From: an uncultured Bacteroidaceae bacterium
GTDB taxonomy: Bacteria > Bacteroidota > Bacteroidia > Bacteroidales > Bacteroidaceae
DNA: 64,000 bases
NCBI GenBank assembly: GCA_934271655.1
Contig: CAKQRW010000002.1
Location: forward strand, 28,468-92,467
Direction: 5' to 3'
Shown in pieces: positions 1 to 8,962 of this stretch; within the stretch, counting starts at the first letter, position 1, and each line of letters starts with the position of its first letter. The position numbers were made by a program, and so were the translations under genes. The notes below the pieces were generated by a model. That model searched no databases, was not told the DNA's origin, and worked only from the letters and a program-made list of their open reading frames with translations.

Positions 1-81
1 TTTCCTCATTGCGGGGCGTGGCCGTCAGGCATTTGTTTTTCTTGTTATGTATAATGATGTATTATATATATATATAATGTG

Positions 82-3000
82 TCAGAAGCCCATCTTCACT
101 GTCAGCGTATACTGCTTTGGCATAGGTGAGGCCACACCGCCCGCATTCATGAACTCAGGGTCCTGGCCGTTGAGCTTCTTGTCTGCGTAGATGAGGAAGA
201 GGTTGGTGGCCTGGAGCTTCAGCGACAGGTTGCTGATGCCCGCCTTCTCATACCACTTGCGTGGGAAATCGTAGGCGAGTGATATCTCCTTCATACGTAT
301 GAAGTCGCCCTTGGCTGTGCGCAGCGAGGTGTAGTTGTAGGCATTGTATGCGGTAGAGAGATACGTGCCGTTCTTCTCATACTCGTATTTGCTCACGAGG
401 CCTGGCACATTGGTGCTGTTCTCGTCGCCTGGCTGCATCCAGCGGTTCTTGAACACCTTGGTCATGGAGGTGAGGTCGTTGTACTTGGCACGGAATGTCT
501 GGTCGAGGCGCACCACGTTGCCAAAGGCGTAGGTCATGAAGACATTGAGATGGAAGCCTTTGTAGCTGAAGGTGTTGCCGAGCGATCCGTTGTATATAGG
601 GTCGGTCGAGCCTTCGTAGATGAGGTAGCCGTTGTTCTTGCGCTCCTGGAAGTTGATGTCACCTACAGTCTGCTCGCCTTTCTCATTGATGAACACAGGG
701 TAGCCCTTGTCGTTGATGCCCACAAACGGAATGGAGAACAAGGCGCGCGCCGGATAGCCCTTCATGGCGAAACCGTTGCCCTGCACCAGGTCAATGGTGC
801 GTCCCTGGTTGTACAGCTCGGTAATCTCTGTGCGGTTGTGGGAGTAGATGAAGCTGGTCTGCCACTGGAAGTCTTTTGTCTTGATGTTGGTTGACGAGAT
901 GCTGAGCTCCTCGCCCCATGACTTCATCGAACCGACATTGGCGTAAGCCACACCGCTGAGCTGGGTCACTACAGGGCCTATCTCGTCGAAGTTGCGGCGC
1001 TGGTACACGTCGATGGTCATGTTGATGCGGTTGTTGAAGAAGCCTGCGTCCACACCGAAGTTGAACTCATGCTTTTTCTCGTATGTGAGTTCTGTGTTGC
1101 CTACAGCCGACACGTCAAGTCCCAGCTCCTTGTCGGATGTGGATGAGCGGTAGGGTGTGCTCATCATGAGCTTGGTCATGGCGTTGCAGTAGGCGGCGTC
1201 TGGAGGTGTTCCTGTCAAGCTGTATGACACGCGGAATGTGAGGTTGGACAGCGGACGGAGATGCTCGAAGAAGTTTTCCTCATGCACGTTCCATGCTCCA
1301 GAGGCGTTCCATGTAGGCATCCATCGTGCTGTGCGTGTGCGGCCCATCTGGTTGGAGCCTTCATAGCGGAAGGTGCCGTTGAGCACATATTTGCCGCGGA
1401 ACGAGTAAGTGCCGTTGGCAAAGAAGGCCGATGAGCGTGAGTTGGTGTTGCGGAGGCTGTAGTATGTGGAGTTCTCCTGGTCAAGTTTCTTGAAGTACTG
1501 ATACTCGAAGTATGCCACCTCGCCCTCGTAGTTCATGCCCCATCCGTTGAACCATGTGCGGTTGCGGCTGATGTCTGTGCTTTCAGCTCCGCCGAAGAGG
1601 TTGACGATGTGCTGGCGGTCGAAGGTGTGGTTGTAGTTGGCTGTGACGCGGAAGTCATAGTCTGTCATGCGGTTCTCTGTGCGTTGGTATATACCACCCT
1701 GCTTCAGCACGGATATAGGCAAGGCATAGAGGTCGTCCTTGTCTTTGAAGAGAAGGCTGTTGTTGTCGCGTATGAGCTGGTTGTCCATGGCACGGTAGGC
1801 CAGTGCCTGGTTGGAGCTTTCCAGTATCTTGTGCTCTTGCGATGATGTGCTGTATTTCACAGCGCCAAGCACGCCCAGCTCAAGGTCTCTGATAGGCTTC
1901 CATGTCAGCTCCATCTGGAACTTGGTGTCGGCCACGTTGAGGTCGATGTAGTTGGTGTTAAGCTCGTTGATGATGTTGAACGCAGCGTAGTTGGCGTGGT
2001 AATATGTCTTTGGGTCGAGCACGCGCGCTGAGTTGAGGGCATAAGAATAAGGGTTGATGTCGAAGTCGCGCTTCACCTGGCCTGTGACGACATCCACGTC
2101 TTGTCCCAGTGTGCCAGGTGCCTTCTGCTTGCGGTAAGAAGCCGCGCCGATGATGTTGACTGTGAGATTGTCGTAGATGTGGTGGCTCGTGTTGAAGTTG
2201 GCTGTATAGCGGTTCACATTGCTGTCCTTGTACCATCCCGGGTCAATCATGGCGCTCAGAGAGGCGTAGTAGCTTGACTTCTCTGTACCGCCGCTCAGGC
2301 TGACTGAGTGGTTCTGCATGATGGATGAGGAGAAAAGCTCCTTGAACCAGTTGGTGTTGCGGAACTCGGCCTGTGAGAGATAAGCATCCTGAGACTCCTT
2401 GTTGTTGATGAGTCCGAAGGAGCCTGTGGCGGGGTTGTATGTGTTGATGAGCTCATACATCTTGCCGTACACGCCGTAGTCGCTGCCGTTGAGTATCTCT
2501 GAGAGGTTGAGCCATCCCTTGTCTTTCATCTCCTTGTAGATGCCCATCTGGTCCTGGGAGTTGAGGATGTCAAAATTGCTGTATGAGGGAACAAGGCGTG
2601 TGGTGAACTCGCCTGTGTAGCTCACGTGGGCCTGTCCGGCCTTGCCTTTCTTTGTTGTCACGACTATCACGCCGGCCATGGCGCGCGCTCCGTAGATGGA
2701 CGTGGCTGAGCCGTCCTTCAGTATCTGGAAACTCTCGATGTCGTCTGAGTTGAGTCCGGCTATGGCCGAGCTGATGAGTGTCTCAGGGTCGCCCGACGAG
2801 AGGTCGTCGGCGCTGACATCCGACACGTCTTCCATGATGACTCCGTCCACTACCCAGAGTGGCTTTGACGAACCGTAGATGGATGTGGCTCCGCGCACTC
2901 GTATCTTCGGGGCAGAGCCGAAGGTGCCGCTCACGTTCTGCACGGACACGCCGGCAGAGCGGCCTTCGAGCGAGCGGCTGATGTCCGCCACGCCGTTGAT

Positions 3001-3387
3001 CTTGACATCTGCCGCGTTCACCTTGTCTGTCGCACCGGTGAAGAGACGGCGGTCTGTCTTCTGCAGACCGGTCACCACGACTTCCTGCAGCTGCTTCTCG
3101 TTCTTCAGAAGCACTTTCATGTTCTTTGCCGCGGGCAGGGTCTGTGTCTCCATGCCGACGTAGCTGATTTTCAACTTCGCTCCCTTGGGAACGCTCAACT
3201 TAAACTTACCGTCGATATCGGTGGCGACGCCGATGCCGCCCTCTCCGCCGAGAACGATGACAGATGCACCAATCACAGGTTCACCGTCATCTGCGAATAT
3301 CACGGTTCCAGAAGCTTCATTCTGGGCAAACGCCATGCCTATGCTCACCAGGAGGCAAGCAATGAATGACGCAAGTCTTTTTTCCAT
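82..3387 (-). CDS. SusC/RagA-type TonB-dependent outer membrane receptor (copy 1)
   Basis: This is a 1101-residue outer membrane transporter of the SusC/RagA family, which imports oligomers with a SusD lipoprotein lid, powered by TonB-ExbBD. Residues 1-21 form a signal peptide ending AFA|Q. A CarboxypepD_reg-like domain follows (about 25-100), then EVVVTG near residue 104, the plug domain (IRVRGATSIYG, then ILKDGSATSIYGARAMAGVIVVTT) and a long beta-barrel; the length is normal for the family. The promoter and first 191 codons are identical in DNA to the second SusC gene at 22329-25634, while the barrels have diverged, as expected for recently converted paralogues with different substrates. 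Only 81 bases lie downstream in the window, so its SusD partner is probably just outside. The substrate cannot be read from sequence. Confidence 0.95.
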   Translation of the reverse strand: MEKRLASFIACLLVSIGMAFAQNEASGTVIFADDGEPVIGASVIVLGGEGGIGVATDIDGKFKLSVPKGAKLKISYVGMETQTLPAAKNMKVLLKNEKQLQEVVVTGLQKTDRRLFTGATDKVNAADVKINGVADISRSLEGRSAGVSVQNVSGTFGSAPKIRVRGATSIYGSSKPLWVVDGVIMEDVSDVSADDLSSGDPETLISSAIAGLNSDDIESFQILKDGSATSIYGARAMAGVIVVTTKKGKAGQAHVSYTGEFTTRLVPSYSNFDILNSQDQMGIYKEMKDKGWLNLSEILNGSDYGVYGKMYELINTYNPATGSFGLINNKESQDAYLSQAEFRNTNWFKELFSSSIMQNHSVSLSGGTEKSSYYASLSAMIDPGWYKDSNVNRYTANFNTSHHIYDNLTVNIIGAASYRKQKAPGTLGQDVDVVTGQVKRDFDINPYSYALNSARVLDPKTYYHANYAAFNIINELNTNYIDLNVADTKFQMELTWKPIRDLELGVLGAVKYSTSSQEHKILESSNQALAYRAMDNQLIRDNNSLLFKDKDDLYALPISVLKQGGIYQRTENRMTDYDFRVTANYNHTFDRQHIVNLFGGAESTDISRNRTWFNGWGMNYEGEVAYFEYQYFKKLDQENSTYYSLRNTNSRSSAFFANGTYSFRGKYVLNGTFRYEGSNQMGRTRTARWMPTWNASGAWNVHEENFFEHLRPLSNLTFRVSYSLTGTPPDAAYCNAMTKLMMSTPYRSSTSDKELGLDVSAVGNTELTYEKKHEFNFGVDAGFFNNRINMTIDVYQRRNFDEIGPVVTQLSGVAYANVGSMKSWGEELSISSTNIKTKDFQWQTSFIYSHNRTEITELYNQGRTIDLVQGNGFAMKGYPARALFSIPFVGINDKGYPVFINEKGEQTVGDINFQERKNNGYLIYEGSTDPIYNGSLGNTFSYKGFHLNVFMTYAFGNVVRLDQTFRAKYNDLTSMTKVFKNRWMQPGDENSTNVPGLVSKYEYEKNGTYLSTAYNAYNYTSLRTAKGDFIRMKEISLAYDFPRKWYEKAGISNLSLKLQATNLFLIYADKKLNGQDPEFMNAGGVASPMPKQYTLTVKMGF

Positions 3388-3436
3388 AAACTTTTCTTCT
3401 TTCGTGGGTTAAAATTAAATAAATTATATAATTATC
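2814..3436. repeat. Direct repeat, copy 1: identical SusC N-terminal/leader block
   Basis: By eye, these 623 bases are identical to 25061-25683. They cover the 5' untranslated leader and codons 1-191 of SusC copy 1. The two blocks lie in the same orientation 22,247 bp apart. Outside them the two genes differ by scattered synonymous and then many coding changes, which points to recent gene conversion or duplication limited to the 5' part. Confidence 0.9.
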
Positions 3437-3439
3437 CTG

Positions 3440-3471
3440 CAAATTTACGTCTTTTTAAAATCTTGTACAAA
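3440..3471 (-). promoter_or_regulatory. Bacteroidota-type promoter of SusC copy 1
   Basis: Read on the minus strand, TTTG (complement of 3468-3471) is separated by 20 nt from TAAATTTG (complement of 3440-3447). This matches the Bacteroidota sigma-ABfr consensus TTTG-N19/21-TAnnTTTG. The start codon at 3387 lies about 50 nt downstream. The same promoter precedes SusC copy 2. Confidence 0.8.
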
Positions 3472-3642
3472 TTATTAGGTTAAAATGATATATCTTTAAC
3501 AATAGCGACTGAGTATTTGTGCTGAAATGCTCTATTTTGATAGATAAGAGAAACTCCATCGGATATTTAGCTGTCAATTTGTAAGTTGTACGGAAAGAAG
3601 GCCGAGAGAGAATGCGGCAATATGAGATTGGCTTCAAAATAT

Positions 3643-3896
3643 CCCTGAGAGCAGCATTGGAAAACCCCTGAGAGCAGCATTGGAAAACCTCTGAGAGCAG
3701 CATTGGAAAACCTCTGAGAGCAGCATTGGAAAACCCCTGAGAGCAGCATTGGAAAACCTCTGAGAGCAGCATTGGAATACTCCTGATAGCATCATTGGAA
3801 AACATATGATAGCAACTTTAGAAAACACATGAGAGCATCATTGGAAAACATATGATAGCATCATTGGAAAACATATGAGATCAACTTTGGAATAAA
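3643..3896. repeat. 22-bp tandem repeat (about 11 units) upstream of SusC copy 1
   Basis: About eleven tandem units of 22 bp with core GAGAGCAGCATTGGAAAA run through this stretch. The first six units are nearly identical; the remaining five have drifted (GATAGCATCATTGG, GATAGCAACTTTAG and so on). There are no unique spacers, so this is not a CRISPR array. It starts about 170 bp upstream of the SusC promoter. A 22-bp unit cycles all three reading frames, which gives spurious repetitive open frames on the minus strand. Confidence 0.85.
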
Positions 3897-3995
3897 TATG
3901 AACACCTGTTTGAGTAAAAACAGCATAGTATAAGCCTGCCTGACATGCAGGTGCGTGACGTCCCTTGCGGCAGTCTGTAAATACACCCTTTTTAG

Positions 3996-4055
3996 CGCTG
4001 GTGCGACAGAAATTTTTTTCTGTCGCACCAGAAATTTTTTTCTGTCGCACCAGCG
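3996..4055. repeat. Three-arm inverted repeat (competing hairpins)
   Basis: A left arm CGCTGGTGCGACAGAAA (3996-4012) is followed by two tandem 22-bp copies (4010-4031 and 4032-4053) each carrying the complementary CTGTCGCACCAG. The left arm can therefore pair with either of two right arms, giving two mutually exclusive hairpins with T-rich loops. No gene is recognised beside it. Confidence 0.75.
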
Positions 4056-4214
4056 AAAAAAGAGGTGTCGCAACGAGCAATCAGCGGATGTCTCTGCAAA
4101 GCTCACAGCTAATACGTTCACAAGCATTCACTCCACGTTCATAAATATTCGCCGCTTGTTCATTTTTATTCATAAAACAAGCGCGGGAAAGCCAGGCTTG
4201 AGAGATGGCGATGT

Positions 4215-4305
4215 CATGTCGTACGACTATGCGCCTTCATGTCGTACGACTATAGGTCCTCATGTTGTACGTTCATAGCGCCTCATGTCGTACGACATGA
4301 CATCC
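4215..4305. repeat. Four 23-bp repeats with a GTCGTACGAC palindrome core
   Basis: Units start at 4215, 4238, 4261 and 4284 with period 23 bp. Units 1, 2 and 4 share CATGTCGTACGAC, which contains the perfect 10-bp palindrome GTCGTACGAC; unit 3 is diverged (CATGTTGTACGTTC). The regular phasing of a palindromic core resembles an operator array, but no regulator is encoded nearby, so the role is unknown. Confidence 0.7.
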
Positions 4306-4342
4306 CCATAAAAAGGACTGTTGGTCAAGTCCCAAAACGAAG

Positions 4343-4375
4343 TAAGTAGGTGCTCAATTTATGAGTACCTACTTA
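4343..4375. repeat. MITE-1 ends joined directly (minimal copy)
   Basis: TAAGTAGGTGCTCA and its near-complement TGAGTACCTACTTA are separated by only five bases. These are the terminal inverted repeats of the ~187-bp element found complete at 58869-59055 and 62241-62428, so this copy appears to have lost its whole interior. Confidence 0.65.
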
Positions 4376-4409
4376 CAGTAAGAGCCGATATAAAGAGTCT
4401 GCAAAAGAG

Positions 4410-4448
4410 AAGAGCCATGTCAGATTCAGCGAATCTGGCATGGTTCTT
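4410..4448 (-). terminator. Hairpin terminator after the 4492-6633 gene
   Basis: An 18-bp stem with two G-U pairs (4410-4427 with 4431-4448) has a 3-nt loop. On the minus strand it lies about 45 nt past the stop codon at 4492 and is followed by a short T-rich run. Confidence 0.7.
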
Positions 4449-4491
4449 TGCCTATATGTTCATGTGAGTGCTTTGTCGCACCATGAGATTA

Positions 4492-6633
4492 TTACTTCAG
4501 AATGACTTTCTTGCCGTTCACGATGTAAGCGCCGTTGGCTGCTGCTGCAGCGTTGACCTCAGCGCCTGAGAGTGTGTAGACAGTCTTTGCTGCTGGCTTT
4601 TCTGTCTCTGTTCCTTCAATGTCTGTAGCGACTTCTGGATCGACTGTGAAGTTAAGAACGATTTCAGGCCATGCGTTTCCGTTTACAATGAAGTAACCTT
4701 CTGGAAGGGTGAGAGTGTAGTCGGCAGCCTTCTCTGTAGTGAGGGTCGTAGCTGTAGACATGTCGTTTGAAGGACGTACGGTGGCAACATTTCCATCGAC
4801 TGAAACTACAGAAACCTTATTGCCCTTCTTGATGCTTGATGTCTTCCACCATCCCATGCCTGAGCCTGCTGTTACAGTAGTAGCGCCATTGAATGTGAAG
4901 TCAATCTTCTCAACGCTGGCAACCTTTGCGCCTTCTTTGAGGCTTATCTCCAAAGTGACATTTTCTGTAGAGCCTGCAACAACGGTAAACTCCTTGATGA
5001 TTGCTGCGTTGAAGGTATAGTCTTCTTCTTCGTCATCGTAGTCATCATCCTCAATGCTTGTGCCGCCGCGGGCAGCCTTGCGAAGTGACATCATGCCAGC
5101 TCCTTCTTCGATGGAAATCTCGCCATCTGGCACAATCATAGTGTACTTGCCTGGTGTTGTGATGGCCTCGTCAAGAACAACCTTCACAGACTGGAAGTCA
5201 TTGAAGTCGTCAGGGTAGTCAAGGTGACCCTTAGTGACGATTTCCTTGCTCTCGTTGAAGAAGTAAACAGGGCATTCGTTAAGATCCATGTTGTATCCTA
5301 CTTCATACCCATTGTCATAGGTGATGAGCACGCTGCTGATGTTTGGCACCTCACCGTCAGGAGTGAATGTGAGGTTGTAATCTGTTGCATCCTTGGCTAT
5401 AGTGTACTCGATGTCTGTTGCGCCGCTTGAGGTCGCCAACATGCCTGAGCCAAAGTTGAAGTAGTTGCGTGGGAATGAGAGGATGTAGTTGCCAGCCTTT
5501 GTCACAGGCTGGTCAAGCACAAGGCGAAGCTCTTTGGCTACCTCATCGTAGTCTTGAGTGTTGCCCAGCTCGATGTTCCACTTCACCTGGGCCACCTCTG
5601 TCTTTGTGCCATTCTCCTCAACCTTGTAGAGCACGGCAGGATCCTTGATGTTGGCCACTGCTATGCCCTCCTCGCTGCTGACAACGAATGTAGAGAGAGA
5701 CTTGCTGTTGTCCTTGCTGTCGGGAGTGATGGTGAATGTGTCCTTGTTAAGGTCGTTCATGATGGTGAAAGTGTAGCAGCTTGTCTCGTCGTCTCCTGTA
5801 GAATACTTTTCAAGACCAGCAGCAGTGGCTGTCACGTGAAGGTCTGACTTGTCGAACGCGTTGGCAACGAAAATCACGTCAACGCCATCAGAGATAGTGC
5901 CTGCCTTTGGAGTGAGTGTCCATTCAGAGCTGTATACATAAGTGCTGCTGAAGTCGCCCCTCTTTGTAGTGACTGTGTCAGCGTCCTCTCCTGGCACCAT
6001 TGACTCGTATGCAGCTGAGGTGCCGAAGCCAGTGTTGATGAATGAGCCAGCCTCATCCATTCTCACCTTAGAGTTGAAGTGCAGAGTCACCGAGCGGTTG
6101 TCGTTGCTATTGATGATGAATGTGTTTGGGTCTGGAGTGATGGAGATGAGCTTGAATGGGCTTGGAATGTAAGAGGCTGAAGCTCCCTCATACTGGATTG
6201 TGCCTGTTGCCAGGATGTTGCCGGCGCCGTAAGAGGCGTCCTTGTTGGTGTAGGCTGTGAGGATGAGGCTGTAAGTGTGCTCCTCATACATCTTAGTGTA
6301 AGATGGGCAGACAAAAGTGAAATGAGGGTCTTTCTTTGTCTGTGGCAGGTTGGAGAAGTCGCCTTCATCACCTGTGTTGTTGAAGTCTGGGTCATAGACA
6401 GTGGTTCTTGTGCCGACAATCTCGCCTGTGGCCTCGTCTTTGATTTCAGCGTACATGTAGCCGATTTCAGCGTCCATGTTTGTGTTGAATGTGATTTCCT
6501 GGTCTACCACAAGGGCTTCCAGCTTAGAGCCTGGAGCCAGGGATACATTGCTGAATGTGAGCTCTGACGCAGCGTTGGCGCTGAGGCAGATGAACAGCAT
6601 GGCAATGAGAGAAAAGAAGTAGTTTTTCTTCAT
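4492..6633 (-). CDS. Secreted multi-domain Ig-like protein with T9SS-type C-terminal domain
   Basis: The product has 713 residues. A signal peptide (cleavage after ...CLSANA) is followed by several beta-rich segments resembling bacterial Ig-like (SbsA/Big_5-type) domains, e.g. LISITPDPNTFIIN...VTLHFNSKV. A strongly acidic linker (EDDDYDDEEED) lies around residue 530. The last ~30 residues (VYTLSGAEV...GAYIVNGKKVILK) have the form of a T9SS type A sorting signal, which directs export across the outer membrane and surface attachment. The gene has its own promoter (6830-6861) and terminator (4410-4448), so it is probably monocistronic. No enzyme motif is visible. It shares its design with 7009-8697. 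Confidence 0.8.
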   Translation of the reverse strand: MKKNYFFSLIAMLFICLSANAASELTFSNVSLAPGSKLEALVVDQEITFNTNMDAEIGYMYAEIKDEATGEIVGTRTTVYDPDFNNTGDEGDFSNLPQTKKDPHFTFVCPSYTKMYEEHTYSLILTAYTNKDASYGAGNILATGTIQYEGASASYIPSPFKLISITPDPNTFIINSNDNRSVTLHFNSKVRMDEAGSFINTGFGTSAAYESMVPGEDADTVTTKRGDFSSTYVYSSEWTLTPKAGTISDGVDVIFVANAFDKSDLHVTATAAGLEKYSTGDDETSCYTFTIMNDLNKDTFTITPDSKDNSKSLSTFVVSSEEGIAVANIKDPAVLYKVEENGTKTEVAQVKWNIELGNTQDYDEVAKELRLVLDQPVTKAGNYILSFPRNYFNFGSGMLATSSGATDIEYTIAKDATDYNLTFTPDGEVPNISSVLITYDNGYEVGYNMDLNECPVYFFNESKEIVTKGHLDYPDDFNDFQSVKVVLDEAITTPGKYTMIVPDGEISIEEGAGMMSLRKAARGGTSIEDDDYDDEEEDYTFNAAIIKEFTVVAGSTENVTLEISLKEGAKVASVEKIDFTFNGATTVTAGSGMGWWKTSSIKKGNKVSVVSVDGNVATVRPSNDMSTATTLTTEKAADYTLTLPEGYFIVNGNAWPEIVLNFTVDPEVATDIEGTETEKPAAKTVYTLSGAEVNAAAAANGAYIVNGKKVILK

Positions 6634-6829
6634 ACTCTGTTAGATTAAAAGTGTTGTTTAATATTTAAATGCTTAATTGTTGCCTAAACCTATGTCCTTA
6701 ACGTGTTCACATGTTGTCTATATATGTTCCTCTGTTCGCCATGTCATTATGGTGCATGATAAGTTCGTCCGTTCATTGTGACATTGTGGCGAGTGAAGTA
6801 TGTGATATGTTCAATGCTTAATAACAGTG

Positions 6830-6861
6830 CAAAATTACGCATTTCCCTTCAAAGGGACAAA
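6830..6861 (-). promoter_or_regulatory. Promoter of the 4492-6633 gene
   Basis: On the minus strand TTTG (complement of 6858-6861) is followed after 20 nt by TAATTTTG (complement of 6830-6837), a full Bacteroidota promoter match. The implied 5' untranslated leader is about 190 nt, long enough for post-transcriptional control, though I see no known riboswitch in it. Confidence 0.7.
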
Positions 6862-6947
6862 AAAAAGCTTAAAAAAGGTTTTGGCTGCATAGAAATAAAG
6901 CATTTTGTAAAAAAAACGTGGGCGGCAAGTTGCAATTTGTAAAAAAA

Positions 6948-6985
6948 AAGAGCCTGTGTCATGTCAAAACAATCCACAGGCTCTT
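6948..6985 (-). terminator. Terminator after the 7009-8697 gene
   Basis: An 11-bp perfect stem (AAGAGCCTGTG at 6948-6958 with 6975-6985) is followed on the minus strand by a run of T (complement of the A-run 6941-6949). It lies 23 nt past the stop codon at 7009. Confidence 0.85.
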
Positions 6986-7008
6986 TCTGTTTTTCTTGAA
7001 TAGAATGT

Positions 7009-8697
7009 TTACTCAGCTATCACTTTTTTCCCACCAGATATGATGATGCTCTTGCTTGTGCCGAGAGCATTCTTATTGACAGCTTGTCCATTGAGGCTGA
7101 ATGCTCTCTCTGAAATGCTGCTGTTGGCGTTGATGCCGCTGATGCTTGTCGCCACTACATTATATTTGGCAGCGATCACATTGCTGTAGTCCTTGCCGTC
7201 CACGCATGAGACATTGTTGAGCGACACGACAACATTGTTTGTTGTCTTCATAGCTTCTGGAACAGGCACGGTGAGGATGGCGGCATCTTCCTCTTCCTCA
7301 TCCTCCTCGCGGGTGTAGTCTCTGACTATTATCTCCTGCTCTGTGCCGTTCTCATCCAGGTATGCAAACTTCACTCCATCGTATGTGAGGCTCTGCTCAT
7401 CGGTAATCCATATCTCGATGTTGTCCACATTCTTGATGCTGGAGCCGTTGCTTGGTGTGAAGTCGCTGCTCACATTGGCCTCAGGCACGTCAATCTTGAA
7501 GCTGTAGTTGAAGCGTCCTGCTGTCTTGCTTGAGGTGGTGTATGCGCGGTTGCCGTCGGTATCTGTCACCTTTGATATCTCCAGGTTGATGGTAGTGAAG
7601 TCCACGCCGCGGTTGCTCTCTGTGCTTGACACCATGTCGCTGACAGCGCGGCGCTTGCCTGAGAAGTCGATGATGACTTGGTTGCCTTCCACCTTGAGGG
7701 TGAAGTTGCCCTCCTTGCCATTTCTGTGCTCTGCGTTGTACTCCTGGTAGTAGCCTCCGTTGTCTGCCTGGTCGGAGTCGCCGAAGCGGATAAGTCCCTC
7801 GCCATACTTGGAGTCGAGCTTCTTTGTGAAGGTGAGGGTGAGCACTCCTGTGCCAGGGGCATAGTAGGTGAGGAATTTTGTGTTGGCTGTCACGGGCACT
7901 CCGTCAATGGTAGCGCTCTGGAGCATGGCTGGCAGTTCGCCTACCTTGAGCTTCACGCTCACGTCGCCATAAACGATAGGGTCCGATCCGTCGGTAATGT
8001 CGCTGGGGTCTTCCTGCACTCCTTTTATCTTCAGCTCGAATGTTTCGCCCTCGTTGATAAGTCCGTCGGTCGACAGCTTGACAAGCGCATCTCTGATGCC
8101 GACAGAAATGCCGCATGTGCTGAGAGTGCCGGCGGTGACTGATTCTTCCTTGCCGTCGCCGTAGACTATGACGGCTGATGCAGCTACTACAGGACGGTTG
8201 AAGCTGAAGATGATTGAGCTGACTTCTGATGGTGAGACTATCTCGCCCTCATCGACAGATGCGCTCAGAAACTCTATTGTCTTCTGTTCTTCCATTTTGA
8301 AAGTGACATCGACTTCTTCTCCTTTAAATGTGCGTCCGCAGAAATAGAATGTATCGCCGGCCTTGACAGGAAACTCATAGTTGTAAGTGGAGTTGTTGCC
8401 GAGGCTCAGGCGGAGCAGGTTGAAGCCATTGTCTTGTTTAGACATTGTGGCTACAGTCGTTCCGCACCACTCTTTGAAAGGGCGCAGCGTGTTGGTGGTG
8501 GTGGAGTACACGTGCAGGTAGCCATCCTTCGTGGCTGTGAATGTGGCGTGGTAGACGCATTCGTCCTTCATCTTGTATGTCTCGCCTATCTGTATCTCGC
8601 CGTAGTCGTATTCAGGGCTTTCTGTTGCTGCATTTGTGTATAGGCAGCAGAGCAGGCATGCGATGAGGCATGTGATGATGTTGCTTAATCTTTTCAT
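7009..8697 (-). CDS. Secreted protein with T9SS-type C-terminal domain, unknown function
   Basis: The product has 562 residues. The signal peptide ends ...LYTNA. About 80 residues follow that resemble a beta-sandwich (GYLHVYSTTTNTLRPF), then repeated Ig-like segments (SATIDGVPVTANTKF...LTLTFTKKL). An acidic stretch (REEDEEEEDAA) lies near residue 465. The C-terminus (AFSLNGQAVNKN...GGKKVIAE) is a T9SS type A-like sorting signal. It is flanked by terminators on both sides (8895-8933 and 6948-6985), so it is separate from the Sus operon upstream, although no clear promoter is seen in 8698-8894. I do not recognise a function; surface binding is only an inference from the architecture. Confidence 0.8.
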   Translation of the reverse strand: MKRLSNIITCLIACLLCCLYTNAATESPEYDYGEIQIGETYKMKDECVYHATFTATKDGYLHVYSTTTNTLRPFKEWCGTTVATMSKQDNGFNLLRLSLGNNSTYNYEFPVKAGDTFYFCGRTFKGEEVDVTFKMEEQKTIEFLSASVDEGEIVSPSEVSSIIFSFNRPVVAASAVIVYGDGKEESVTAGTLSTCGISVGIRDALVKLSTDGLINEGETFELKIKGVQEDPSDITDGSDPIVYGDVSVKLKVGELPAMLQSATIDGVPVTANTKFLTYYAPGTGVLTLTFTKKLDSKYGEGLIRFGDSDQADNGGYYQEYNAEHRNGKEGNFTLKVEGNQVIIDFSGKRRAVSDMVSSTESNRGVDFTTINLEISKVTDTDGNRAYTTSSKTAGRFNYSFKIDVPEANVSSDFTPSNGSSIKNVDNIEIWITDEQSLTYDGVKFAYLDENGTEQEIIVRDYTREEDEEEEDAAILTVPVPEAMKTTNNVVVSLNNVSCVDGKDYSNVIAAKYNVVATSISGINANSSISERAFSLNGQAVNKNALGTSKSIIISGGKKVIAE

Positions 8698-8894
8698 TGC
8701 TTTATGTGTATTTATGGTGTGAAGCAGATTTGTCAGTATTATAGATGTTATAATATGTATTATAAATAATAATCATATAAAGAACCAGAATCCTCTGCTT
8801 ATAGTCGGGTGGAAGTTGAATGAGAAAACATATTCCTTGTTCATCGGGCATTTGCCCTTGCGCCAACCTTCACTCCTGTCTTGTGTGAATGTAA

Positions 8895-8933
8895 AAGGCC
8901 AAGCCCTTCACCGTGGGCTCAGGGCTTGGCCTT
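8895..8933 (-). terminator. Terminator of the Sus/Omp28 operon
   Basis: A 13-bp perfect stem (8895-8907 with 8921-8933) lies 30 nt past the stop codon of 8963-12742. On the minus strand it is followed by TTTT. It probably ends the operon that begins with SusC at 25634. Confidence 0.85.
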
Positions 8934-8962
8934 CTGAAAAAAAAGTTTGTTAGTGTCTTGCT

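Noticed and set aside
3643..3896. Possible CRISPR array
   Set aside because: Units of 22 bp follow each other without unique spacers, and no cas genes are near; it is a tandem repeat.
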